A stretch of DNA of 64,000 nt from Methylomonas sp. (GTDB lineage: Bacteria > Pseudomonadota > Gammaproteobacteria > Methylococcales > Methylomonadaceae), in contig NZ_JALOBS010000002.1 in the NCBI RefSeq assembly GCF_023228165.1, positions 214,581-278,580 on the forward strand, written 5' to 3'. Positions 8,231 to 16,810 of this stretch are shown piece after piece. Under the pieces are notes generated by a model that was not told the origin of the DNA, made no database searches, and was given only the letters and a program-made list of their open reading frames with translations. How positions within the stretch are numbered: position 1 is the first letter of the stretch; each line of letters begins with the position of its first letter. A program made the position numbers and the translations under genes.

Positions 8231-8896
8231 TTAGTCATCACCGCCAAACACGCCCAACAGCTGTAGCAAGCTGGTAAACAAGTTATACAACGACACATAA
8301 AGAGACACGGTTGCCAGAATATAGTTGGTTTCGCCGCCATGGATGATTTCACTGGTTTGATACAAAATCATACCCGACATCAGCAAAATAAACATAGCCG
8401 AAACCGCCAATGTCAAAGCAGGTATTGAAAAGACGATCGCCCCCAAACCGGCCAAAAACGCCACCAACACCCCGACCATCAAAAAGCCGGCCATAAAGCT
8501 GAAATCCTTACGGGTTGTTAATGCATAGGCTGACAAACCCAAAAAAATCGCGCCGGTGCCGCCAAGAGCAGTCAGAATCAATTCATTACCGTTGCTAAAG
8601 GCCTGAACATACATGTTCAAAATCGGCCCTAAAGTCATCCCCATGAAACCGGTCAGAGCAAACACAAATACAATACCCCAGGCACTGTTACTGAATTTAC
8701 CCGTCAAAAACAACAGGCCGAAATAACCGACCAGCGTGATAATCAGACCCGGATGGGGTAAATTCAACGCCATGGACACGGCAGCCATCGCCGCGCTGAA
8801 CAACAAAGTCATCGACAGCAGCAAATAAGTGTTTTTGAGAACTTTGTTAGTCTCCAAAATGCCGGCTTCCGAACGAACGGCAGTATTTAAACGCAT
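8231..8896 (-). CDS. Bax inhibitor-1 / YccA family membrane protein
   Basis: The 221-residue protein has seven predicted membrane helices, including the family stretch FALTGFMGMTLGPIL and the C-terminal LATVSLYVSLYNLFTSLLQLLG. Bacterial members are BI-1-type inner-membrane proteins; YccA interacts with FtsH in E. coli, and others act as pH-sensitive calcium leaks. The start at 8896 (MRLNTAVRSE) is chosen over the longer frame because GGAGG lies 9 bases upstream. Confidence 0.9.
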   Translation of the reverse strand: MRLNTAVRSEAGILETNKVLKNTYLLLSMTLLFSAAMAAVSMALNLPHPGLIITLVGYFGLLFLTGKFSNSAWGIVFVFALTGFMGMTLGPILNMYVQAFSNGNELILTALGGTGAIFLGLSAYALTTRKDFSFMAGFLMVGVLVAFLAGLGAIVFSIPALTLAVSAMFILLMSGMILYQTSEIIHGGETNYILATVSLYVSLYNLFTSLLQLLGVFGGDD

Positions 8897-9019
8897 GATA
8901 ATGTCCTCCAAATAGAAAAAAGTAGTCAATAGGACCGTGCAAGCCTCGGAGAGTTTCCCTAAAATTGCCATCCATCCTGTTAGTATAAACAACAAACAAC
9001 CCAGTGAGCGTAAATACCT

Positions 9020-9430
9020 ATGTCAACAGAAACGCCCTATGATTTTATAGGCGGAGAGTCAGCCATCCACAGTCTGGTAGATCGATTTTATTTTTACATG
9101 GACATTTTACCGGAAGCGCAGGGCATACGGGCCATGCACCAGCCTAATCTGGCCTCGGCCAAGGACAAGTTATTCAAATTTGTATCCGGCTGGCTGGGCG
9201 GACCCAATTTGTTTATCGAAGAATTTGGCCATCCCATGCTGCGCATGCGCCACTTCCCGTTCAAAATCGGCCCGTCCGAACGCGATCAATGGATGCTATG
9301 CATGAACAAAGCGCTGGCGGAAGTCCCCATGGACCCGCGTTTGCACAGTAATATTCAAACAGCATTACAGCAATTGGCCACTCACATGATCAATCAGGAA
9401 CCGAGCGACAGCATTGAAACCGCATCCTAA
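9020..9430 (+). CDS. Group II truncated haemoglobin
   Basis: The 136-residue protein matches trHbO-type globins: an aromatic helix B (VDRFYFYMDIL), KLFKFVSGWLGGPNLF (helix E to EF turn), and the proximal His region HPMLRMRHFPFKIG, then ERDQWMLCM with the conserved Trp of helix G. Such haem proteins bind O2 or NO in the cytoplasm and often serve in oxygen or nitrosative stress responses. The next gene overlaps its end by 17 bases, so the cluster is likely cotranscribed. Confidence 0.92.
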   Translation: MSTETPYDFIGGESAIHSLVDRFYFYMDILPEAQGIRAMHQPNLASAKDKLFKFVSGWLGGPNLFIEEFGHPMLRMRHFPFKIGPSERDQWMLCMNKALAEVPMDPRLHSNIQTALQQLATHMINQEPSDSIETAS

Positions 9431-10160
9431 CGCCTCTTCGGCCGACCAACATCCCATCAATTACCAAATACGTCGCAGCGAGCGGGCCCAAAAAACCCGT
9501 ATCGTCGTCTCCGCGGGTAAAATTGAAGTGGTGGCACCGTTAAAAATCTCGGAGCAACGCATTCATGCCTTTGTAACCGCGCAACATGCCTGGATTCGGG
9601 ACGCGCTCAAACGCGTCCAGCATCGCGCGCAAAATAGCCCTTCGCTTGCCCCTACCGCTTATAGCAATGGCGTCCTGGTGCCCTTTCAGGGCAGGCAAAT
9701 TCCGTTAACCATCAAACCGACCAGCGCCAAACGGTTACGGGTACAATTCAGCGACGATCACTTTCTGGTGTATTTTCCAGAAATTATTGCGGATGACGGC
9801 TCCGAACGTATCAAAGCCGCGCTGGAATCCTGGATGAAGCAACATACCCGGCAACTAGCATTGCAATGGATAGAAAAACACAGTGCATCCCATAGCCTGA
9901 TTCCCCGCAGCCTTAGAATTAAAACCCAAAAAAGCCGTTGGGGCAGCTGCGGCCCATATAACGATATTAACTTGAACTGGCTGTTAATTTTAGGGCCGCC
10001 GGTGATCATGGAATATGTAGTGGTGCACGAACTCTGCCACATCCGGCATAAAAACCATTCCCGGGATTTCTGGCAATTGGTGGCCGACCATATGCCGGAT
10101 TATCTAAAACACCGCCAGTGGCTGAAACAATACGGTGCCAGCCTGATGCGAGGCCTATGA
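9414..10160 (+). CDS. YgjP/SprT-like zinc metallopeptidase (DUF45)
   Basis: The 248-residue protein carries VVHELCHIRHKNHSRDFW with the HExxH zinc motif at about residues 205-209, preceded by SRWGSCG, both diagnostic of YgjP-like proteins. The proposed start is TTG at 9414, inside the haemoglobin gene; no ATG or GTG lies nearby before the conserved region, so the start is tentative. Biological role is poorly known in this family; a cytoplasmic peptidase is expected. It overlaps the next gene by four bases. Confidence 0.85.
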   Translation: MKPHPNASSADQHPINYQIRRSERAQKTRIVVSAGKIEVVAPLKISEQRIHAFVTAQHAWIRDALKRVQHRAQNSPSLAPTAYSNGVLVPFQGRQIPLTIKPTSAKRLRVQFSDDHFLVYFPEIIADDGSERIKAALESWMKQHTRQLALQWIEKHSASHSLIPRSLRIKTQKSRWGSCGPYNDINLNWLLILGPPVIMEYVVVHELCHIRHKNHSRDFWQLVADHMPDYLKHRQWLKQYGASLMRGL

Positions 10161-10639
10161 TGCTGAAAAAATCGGCGTTTTATATTTTTGCGATGATATT
10201 TGTCTTTGCCGGACAATTTCTGATGACACGTGGCTTGGTGACGGGACAGCCGCCGCTGATTACGCAAGCGACGCTTTCCAATCAAAACCCGATGCCCACC
10301 CTTGCCAAAGGCCCGGCAATCATTTATTTCTGGGCCGAGTGGTGCGGCGTCTGCCGCGGCATGCAAGGCAATATTAGCGCGGTTTTGCAGGATATTCCCG
10401 GCATCACCGTAGCGGTACGCTCCGGTAACAACCAGCAACTCTCCGAGTATTTATATAAAAACGAACTCGCGTGGACAGTTGTTAACGACCAGGACGGCGA
10501 GGTAGGCCAACAATACGGAGTACAAGCAGTACCAGCATTGTTTTTCGTCAATGACCAAGGCCATATCGTCTTTAACAGTGCCGGTTATACCAGCGAATGG
10601 GGCCTGCGACTCAGATTATGGTTAGCCGGCTTGCTTTAA
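10157..10639 (+). CDS. Membrane-anchored thioredoxin-like protein disulfide oxidoreductase
   Basis: The 160-residue protein has an uncleaved N-terminal anchor (about residues 5-24) and a thioredoxin fold with WCGVC (Cys 63 and 66) and the cis-Pro loop GVQAVPALFF. It is likely periplasmic, facing outward, and acts in thiol-disulfide exchange. ATG 10157 overlaps the metallopeptidase stop (ATGA), with GCGAGG just upstream. It closes the haemoglobin/peptidase cluster. Confidence 0.88.
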   Translation: MMLKKSAFYIFAMIFVFAGQFLMTRGLVTGQPPLITQATLSNQNPMPTLAKGPAIIYFWAEWCGVCRGMQGNISAVLQDIPGITVAVRSGNNQQLSEYLYKNELAWTVVNDQDGEVGQQYGVQAVPALFFVNDQGHIVFNSAGYTSEWGLRLRLWLAGLL

Positions 10640-10729
10640 GGTCTAATTGGGTGTATTTAATTTCCCCACAAAAAACTTAGTTAATTATCCGGTTTGTCTT
10701 CAAATACTTAATCAACATCCATAGTCGCC

Positions 10730-13700
10730 GTGCCAGATCAACACCCCCATCAGAGCATCCGCCTGGGCTTAATGCCGCCGTTAACCGGCTTGGTGAGTAT
10801 GTATGGGCCCGAAATTATTCGGGCGGCCCAGATTGCCTGCAACGAAATCAATCAGCAGGGCGGGCTTTTAGGCAGGAAGCTAGAGCTCATCGTCGAAGAC
10901 GACGGCAGCCTGCCGGGCACGGCTGTGCCAGCTGCTTTACGTTTGGTAAAACACCACCAATGCGTAGCCATTATCGGCACGCTACTTTCCAATTCACGAA
11001 TTGCCGTTGCCCATCAGGTAGCGGAACCGTTACGCATTCCCTATTTAAATTTTTCATTTTACGAAGGCAGCATTTTCAGCCACCATTTTTTCAATTTTGC
11101 CGCCCTGCCCAATCAACAGATCGACAAAATGATACCTGCCATGGCAGTCCGTTACGGGTTAAAAATGTACTTTGCAGGCAGTAATTACGAATGGCCGCGC
11201 GGCTCGATAAATGCCGCCAAACAAGCGCTTAGTCGGCTGGACGGCGATGTCGTTGGTGAAGACTACTTGCCCATCAACGCCGATGCCGCCGACGTCGAGC
11301 ACTTATTGCAAAAAGTGGCGCGCTCGGGGGCCGATGTATTCGTACCCTATTTTGCCGGGATCGATCAGATTGCCTTGCTTAACCGTTTTTGCGAACTAGG
11401 TTTGAAACAGCGCATGGCGGTCGTGATGGGCCATTTCGACGAAGCTCTGGCACAGCAATTATTACCCGAAGTACGGGAAGGCTTTTATTCCAGCAACACT
11501 TATTTCATGTCGCTGGATACGCCGCAGAACCACCAATACCTGGAACAACTGGCCACCCTGCCGGGTGTGAACGGTATTTGGCCCCACGTAAATGGCGTAG
11601 CAACCAACTTTGGTGAAGCCACCTATGTTTGCGTGCTTGCTTTTGCCGATGCGGTGCAACGTTGCGGGCAAACGGATGCCGCCGCTCTTGTCGATGCACT
11701 GGAAACCACCAGCATTCTAGCGCCGCAAGGCTGGGTGCAAATGGATGCCAAAACCCATCACGCCTGCGTCAATACTTTTTTAGCGCGCAGCAACAGAGAC
11801 GGCAGCTTCAGCATCATCGAACGTTTCGGCAATACGCCGCCGGAAATACCCAATCGTTATCAAAATCAAGCGATCGCCAACCGGGAAGTTACGCTCCCGG
11901 CATCGCTCCTGGAACAGGTCAACACCGAAGCAAAAATCAGTCTGAGTAAACTAAACTCCGATCATCAGATCCTTTCGCTGACCGACATGGCCATTCTGGC
12001 CACCGACGAAAACGGAGTCATTCATGAAGCAAACCCCAACGCGGGCAGCTTGTTCGGTTACCACCCGGATGAAATGCGCGGCATGTCGGTACATTTACTG
12101 GTACCGCCGCATTTACGCCAACGGCATGCGGACATGGTTCAACGCTTTGTACAGGGCGCCGAGACCGAGCGTCCCATGTCGCAACGCAACGAAGTAACCG
12201 GTTACCGGAAAGACGGCTCGTTTTTCCCCCTGGAAGCCTCGCTTGGCAAATTCCGCAATGGCGACCAGTGGATACTGGTTGCCACCATGCGGGACATCTC
12301 CGAACAAAAACGCATCCAAGTTGATTTATTGTGGGATGCCACCCACGACGAACTCACCGGACTACCGAATCGTAATCTGATCCACGACAGACTCAACCAC
12401 GCCCTGCAACGCAGTCGCCGACAGGGCTTAAGCTTAGCGTTGTTATTTATTGATCTGGACGGCTTCAAACTGATAAACGACACCTACGGCCACAAAACCG
12501 GCGATCAGATACTAAAAACGGTCGGCAATCAGCTGATTGACATGGTACGGCCCGGCGATACCGTAGCCCGTTTAGCGAGCGACGAATTTGTCATTCTTTG
12601 CGAACAATTGGAACAACCAACCGCGATTTCCGCGTTGGCCGAACGTATTAATTACAAACTGCGCCAACCGATTGAGCTGAGCGGTCAGCAACTGTATCTG
12701 AGCGCCAGCATCGGTATTGCTGTCGGCCACGGCTCTACCCATTCCGCCGACGACCTGCTGCGCGCCGCGGATACCGCCATGTATGACGTTAAAGAGCAAG
12801 GTCGGGACGGCTGGCATTTTTTTAGCGCTAGCCTGGAAGAAAAAGTACGCGGAAAATTGGCGATTTCCAATGCTCTGCACTTGGCTATCGAGCGGGAAGA
12901 ATTGTCAGTGCGCTTTCAGCCTATCGTCGACATCCGCGGCACCCGTATCGTCGGCGCCGAAATGTTGCTGCGCTGGCACCCCGACCAAGGACCGATTCCG
13001 CCCGCCGTCTTCATTCCGATTGCCGAAATAACCGGCAGCATAATTCCCATAGGCAGCTGGGTATTTGCCCAAGCCTGCCAGGCGGAAGCCGAGTGGCGAA
13101 GCCGCTGGGGAGAACAGGCTCCCTCTTATGTTTCCTTGAATGTCTCCACCCGCCAACTGAATGAAAAAAATCTGCTGACCGAAATTAAAACCGCAATAAA
13201 AGCCCATGCCTGCGATCCATCCCGTATCCTGCTCGAAATTACCGAAACTGCCGTAATGGCTGACATCGAGACCAACCTGAGAATATTGCGCAGCCTGGCG
13301 GATTTAGGATTTCGGGTCGCCATCGACAACTTTGGCACCGGATACTCTTCCTTGGCGCAACTCACCAAATTGCCGGTCAATATTCTAAAAATCGACAAAG
13401 CATTTATCGACGGCATTGAACACCATCCGGAAAGCCGGGCAATGATTAAAGCCGCCATAGGGCTAGGCCGCGCCGTGGGCGTAAAAGTGCTAGCAGAAGG
13501 GGTGGAGAACCCGGCACAATTGCTGGAACTGCGTAACCTTGGTTGCAACTTCGCTCAAGGCTATCTATTTTATCGGCCATTGGAAAAAAATCAGTTTATC
13601 GAGGCCGTCGAGCAGAGCTTTGAAAGCGAGCGTACTCGCCACGAGACGCCGTTATTTTTTCTGCTCTATACCAGTCAGGCCACCTCTAAGCTGGAAAAAA

Positions 13701-14086
13701 ATCATATCGCTGCATTATTGGACAAGACTCGGTTAGCGAACTGTGACCGGGGCATAACCGGCTGCCTGCTGTACCAGGACGGCTATTTCATGCAATATTT
13801 GGAAGGCGACAAGCAGAAGGTATTGGCGTTGTTGGAACGCATCCAACAAGACCCCAGACACAGCAACTTCAACGTGATTACCCAAGGCAGCGAATACCGC
13901 CGGGTGTTTCCCGAATGGAGCATGGGATTCTGCGAAATAGGCCACCAACTCGACCACATGGTGTTTCCGGAGCAATGCGAACATCGATTCAACCTAATGG
14001 AATTAGCCCAGGACCCTCGAACCAGCTACATTTACATCACCTCGTTTCGGGAAACCAGGCAGCTCTACGCTGACTATTCCGCATAG
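10730..14086 (+). CDS. Ligand-binding / PAS / GGDEF / EAL / BLUF multidomain c-di-GMP signalling protein
   Basis: The 1118-residue protein reads, in order: a type I periplasmic-binding-fold domain of the AmiC/urea-binding kind (about 10-385, SIRLGLMPPLTGLVSMYG), a PAS domain (about 412-525), GGDEF (about 537-702), EAL (about 709-955) and a C-terminal BLUF flavin domain (about 970-1075). BLUF key residues are present: Tyr in LLYTSQAT, Asn in LANCDRGITG, Gln in YFMQYLEG, and WSMGF. No signal peptide or membrane helix is seen, so the binding domain appears cytoplasmic, as in AmiC. The GGDEF motif is degenerate (RLASDEF). The EAL motif reads EML and the DDFGTG loop reads DNFGTG; the other EAL residues (Asn, Glu, Lys, Glu, Gln) are kept. 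Start GTG 10730 lacks a good ribosome site but is the first possible start after a stop in frame. Confidence 0.88.
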   Translation: MPDQHPHQSIRLGLMPPLTGLVSMYGPEIIRAAQIACNEINQQGGLLGRKLELIVEDDGSLPGTAVPAALRLVKHHQCVAIIGTLLSNSRIAVAHQVAEPLRIPYLNFSFYEGSIFSHHFFNFAALPNQQIDKMIPAMAVRYGLKMYFAGSNYEWPRGSINAAKQALSRLDGDVVGEDYLPINADAADVEHLLQKVARSGADVFVPYFAGIDQIALLNRFCELGLKQRMAVVMGHFDEALAQQLLPEVREGFYSSNTYFMSLDTPQNHQYLEQLATLPGVNGIWPHVNGVATNFGEATYVCVLAFADAVQRCGQTDAAALVDALETTSILAPQGWVQMDAKTHHACVNTFLARSNRDGSFSIIERFGNTPPEIPNRYQNQAIANREVTLPASLLEQVNTEAKISLSKLNSDHQILSLTDMAILATDENGVIHEANPNAGSLFGYHPDEMRGMSVHLLVPPHLRQRHADMVQRFVQGAETERPMSQRNEVTGYRKDGSFFPLEASLGKFRNGDQWILVATMRDISEQKRIQVDLLWDATHDELTGLPNRNLIHDRLNHALQRSRRQGLSLALLFIDLDGFKLINDTYGHKTGDQILKTVGNQLIDMVRPGDTVARLASDEFVILCEQLEQPTAISALAERINYKLRQPIELSGQQLYLSASIGIAVGHGSTHSADDLLRAADTAMYDVKEQGRDGWHFFSASLEEKVRGKLAISNALHLAIEREELSVRFQPIVDIRGTRIVGAEMLLRWHPDQGPIPPAVFIPIAEITGSIIPIGSWVFAQACQAEAEWRSRWGEQAPSYVSLNVSTRQLNEKNLLTEIKTAIKAHACDPSRILLEITETAVMADIETNLRILRSLADLGFRVAIDNFGTGYSSLAQLTKLPVNILKIDKAFIDGIEHHPESRAMIKAAIGLGRAVGVKVLAEGVENPAQLLELRNLGCNFAQGYLFYRPLEKNQFIEAVEQSFESERTRHETPLFFLLYTSQATSKLEKNHIAALLDKTRLANCDRGITGCLLYQDGYFMQYLEGDKQKVLALLERIQQDPRHSNFNVITQGSEYRRVFPEWSMGFCEIGHQLDHMVFPEQCEHRFNLMELAQDPRTSYIYITSFRETRQLYADYSA

Positions 14087-14142
14087 AGGCAATGGGTGCT
14101 GGATTTTATCCTCAGCGTCGCAATGCCGATGTCGGGCTCGCT

Positions 14143-15204
14143 TTAACCCAAAATATCGATGAATTGATCGACCTGCGCTTCTTGCGTGGCAAAGCTGGTT
14201 ACCAAGCGCAACAAAATTTCATTCTCTCCCAACAGCGCCTGTTTTGCATGGGGCGGGTTCCACGCATAAAACATCGCGCCTTGACGCTTAAGGCGATCCG
14301 CCTGATCTTTGTGCATAATGCAAAAGACCTCATTGGTTTCGGCTTCCCAGGCCAAGCGGGCATGCCGGGAAGACCTGATGCCGTTTTGCAGGCGTTGCCC
14401 CATCTCATTGGCGTGCCGGGCCAGCTCCAGCCAAAGCCCTCCCGTTAAATACGCGTCAAACTGGCTAGCAATAAAACGGGTTTTAGAAAAAAGTTGTGCG
14501 GCGCGTTTACGGATAAAGGGTAAATCCGTGGCCATTTCAGGTTGCATAAACACCAACGCTTCCGCGCACCAGCAACCGTTTTTGGTGGCTCCGAAAGAGA
14601 CGATATCGACGCCGAGTTTCCAGCTTAATTCCGCCGGCGAGCAATTTAAGGCCACCAACGCATTGGCAAAACGCGCCCCATCCATATGCAAAGGCAGTTG
14701 CTTCTCTTTGGCAATATTTGCAATCGCAATGACTTCATCCGGCTGATAAAGGGTGCCTATTTCCGTGGCCTGGGTGATCGATATCGCCATGGGCTGGCCG
14801 GTGTGAACAAAACCCGGCGGAAACCGCTTAATCTCGGCTAGCAGGTTGTGCGGATCGATTTTGCCGTTTTCGCCATCCACTGGCGCAAGACGGGCTCCAT
14901 GGGTAAAAAACTCCGGAGCCCCGCATTCATCTTCAATCAAATGCGCTTCTCTATGGCAAAAAGTGACGCCTCCCGGCCGATTTACCGCTGCCAGCGCTAA
15001 AGAATTTGCCGCAGTCCCGGTTCCTACAAAGAAAACCGCAACTTCCCGCTGAAAAATTTCATTGAATTTTTGCTCAACCAGGCGATCCAGTTCACTAGCA
15101 CCATAGGGCGCGGAAAAGCCGTCCGCTTCCGCTAAAAGACGCCGCGCAATGACGGGATGAGCCCCAGTCCAATTATCCGACCCAAAATTCATATCGACTT
15201 CCAT
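14143..15204 (-). CDS. ltaE: Low-specificity L-threonine aldolase
   Basis: The 353-residue PLP enzyme of fold type I starts MNFGSDNWTGAHP and has the conserved YGASELDRLVEQKF, HMDGARFANAL and the PLP-lysine motif FGATKNG. It cleaves L-threonine or L-allo-threonine to glycine and acetaldehyde in the cytoplasm. The annotated ATG (15202-15204, MEVDMNF) may be too long: the ATG at 15192 has GGAAG five bases before it. It is convergent with the BLUF protein gene and stands alone. Confidence 0.88.
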   Translation of the reverse strand: MEVDMNFGSDNWTGAHPVIARRLLAEADGFSAPYGASELDRLVEQKFNEIFQREVAVFFVGTGTAANSLALAAVNRPGGVTFCHREAHLIEDECGAPEFFTHGARLAPVDGENGKIDPHNLLAEIKRFPPGFVHTGQPMAISITQATEIGTLYQPDEVIAIANIAKEKQLPLHMDGARFANALVALNCSPAELSWKLGVDIVSFGATKNGCWCAEALVFMQPEMATDLPFIRKRAAQLFSKTRFIASQFDAYLTGGLWLELARHANEMGQRLQNGIRSSRHARLAWEAETNEVFCIMHKDQADRLKRQGAMFYAWNPPHAKQALLGENEILLRLVTSFATQEAQVDQFIDILG

Positions 15205-15528
15205 TATTGATAAACTATTATTATAGGCTTCAAGGCGCTAGATATTACTCATAACTCGAATCTGATTATCTCAATATACCTAAACATATTGCCTCGCTAG
15301 CCACCCCCGCATTTAAACTTTTGATTATATAAACGCCATGGATACCATCCCCCATGGCGCAAGAAATACAACGCTAAACGCCTAATGTGTTTTTTATCCA
15401 CGGCAGAAAAATCGCTTTATTTATCCTTCAGCAATCTTAATCCAATCATAATCAAAAATTCATATGATTTTAAGGCCGCATCAGTAAAATTCACTACATC
15501 CAAGCTGCTTACACACCGGTATTTTTTA
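15205..15528. other. Intergenic region with an 8-bp inverted repeat
   Basis: An AT-rich 324-base stretch between threonine aldolase and the glycine-zipper gene. CGCCATGG (15334-15341) and CCATGGCG (15352-15359) form a perfect stem with a 10-base loop. An open frame covers 15385-15528, but it has no signal-like start or ribosome site and joins the next gene in frame; I treat it as leader. Nothing else is recognised. Confidence 0.5.
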
Positions 15529-15915
15529 ATGATCGAACCAGTCAAAGCGTTAATTTTAAGCTGCCTAATCTCATCCTCGGTATTCGCTGACGACGATTGG
15601 GACCATTATCGTGGATATGGCGACCATCACCATCATAGACATCATCATTGCCTGCCTGCCCCGCCCATTTATTATGAGCGCGATATCGTCTATGTACCTG
15701 AACGGATCGTGGAATACGTCCCAGTACCGCAGCACTATTACTCAGCGCCGCCTCCGCCGGTCAGTTATGGCTACTATGATCAACGTTCGTCTCAAGGCTT
15801 AGTCGGCGGTGTATTAGGTAGTGCAATGGGTTACCAGATGGGCAGGGGCGATCCCTTGGCTGCCGGAATTGGAGCGGCGACCGGTGCCTGGTTCGGCAAT
15901 GGCATGGGTAGATAA
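15529..15915 (+). CDS. Exported His-rich, glycine-zipper protein
   Basis: From ATG 15529 the 128-residue protein begins with a signal peptide (MIEPVKALILSCLISSSVFA), then a His-rich patch (DHHHHRHHH), a Tyr/Pro-rich middle, and a C-terminal glycine-zipper segment (VGGVLGSAMGYQMGRGDPLAAGIGAATGAWFG). Glycine-zipper proteins of this kind are small envelope proteins of unknown role. The His cluster could bind metal, which is inference. The longer frame from 15385 would bury the signal peptide and is rejected. Its stop overlaps the next start (TAATG). Confidence 0.7.
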   Translation: MIEPVKALILSCLISSSVFADDDWDHYRGYGDHHHHRHHHCLPAPPIYYERDIVYVPERIVEYVPVPQHYYSAPPPPVSYGYYDQRSSQGLVGGVLGSAMGYQMGRGDPLAAGIGAATGAWFGNGMGR

Positions 15916-16236
15916 TGATAAAACCAAGTCATTCTTTATTCCCGTTTAGCGGCCTGCCTGTACCGGTCTGCACCGCTCAAACCGGCTGGACGGCCGCTGT
16001 CGATAGTTATAACGATCGCAATGCCTATCGGCTAAATCAGGATATACAGGAGTGCCGGCAACTGGCAGAACCTGCTGTCGGCGGAGCGGCCTTGGCTGAT
16101 GCGGGCATCGGTGCCGCAATGGGTACATCGGCAGGCGGCATTGGTGGTGCTTCGAAACGGTTTACAAACAGAACTGCAATACAAACGCGCTTACAACAGT
16201 TGCTTGAGGCAACGCGAACATGCCGTCATTAATTAA
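15915..16236 (+). pseudogene. Glycine-zipper family lipoprotein-like gene broken by a frameshift
   Basis: The frame opens at ATG 15915 and contains VDSYNDRNAYRLNQDIQECRQLA and a glycine-zipper region (GGAALADAGIGAAMG), which is the usual order in this family. The expected C-terminus, LQYKRAYNSCLRQREHAVIN, is found in the next forward frame from 16174 to a stop at 16234-16236, while the uninterrupted frame instead ends at 16232 in an unrelated tail. One extra or missing base between about 16145 and 16172 explains this. It may be a true mutation or a sequencing error. The N-terminus lacks a clean lipobox (PVPVC). Confidence 0.7.
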
Positions 16237-16308
16237 TCATGCTTGATAAAACCAAATCACACGACTTTCTAAAGTGCTTTTATTGTTAATAACCAATAGT
16301 AAATACTT

Positions 16309-16446
16309 ATGAAAAACAAAATGAACGACAATAAAGATATTTATAAAACTGTAAGCTATGCGGCACTTTTGATGGGGTTATCACTTCCGTTGTCAATATT
16401 AGTCATGCAGCTATTTAATTTTGTGCTAGGCAATCATATTATTTAA
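16309..16446 (+). CDS. Small single-pass membrane peptide, 45 residues
   Basis: ATG 16309 opens MKNKMNDNKDIYKTVSYAA and continues into one membrane helix (LLMGLSLPLSILVMQLFNFVL) before ending GNHII. No strong ribosome site is visible. The hydrophilic start and single helix resemble other small membrane peptides in this window, but it is too short to place. It sits between glycine-zipper genes and the copper-receptor gene. Confidence 0.4.
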   Translation: MKNKMNDNKDIYKTVSYAALLMGLSLPLSILVMQLFNFVLGNHII

Positions 16447-16810
16447 CACCCTTCGACTAACGCAAATTATTTACGCTATTGAATTCCTTTCGACATTGAT
16501 AAGCCGAGCGAGTAGAGAAATAGCGTTAGGCCGATTTATTATGCAAGGCCATCCACACAAGGAGGAGCTAAAAAAGGCCATGTATTCGGGAAGATTGAGG
16601 ACATGTTTTCAATAAGTTGAGTCTTGTCGCGCCACCGGCTTTTAGACATACTCCGCCACACCCTGAATGTGCATATTCAAGACCAGATCAGCCCTATACC
16701 GCGGATTCAAAACTGGTTGCGGCGAGCGAAGCCTAGATTCGTGGACCTAAAACGAATGCCGTGCCGCCCAAGGAGACACGGCTGAAGCAGCGCTTACGGT
16801 TACCTATCCG
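16447..16810. other. Intergenic region, no gene recognised
   Basis: A 364-base stretch between a small peptide gene and the end of the convergent TonB receptor gene. An AAGGAGG at about 16559 is followed only by very short frames broken by stops, so it may be a gene remnant. No clear terminator or RNA is seen. Confidence 0.4.
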
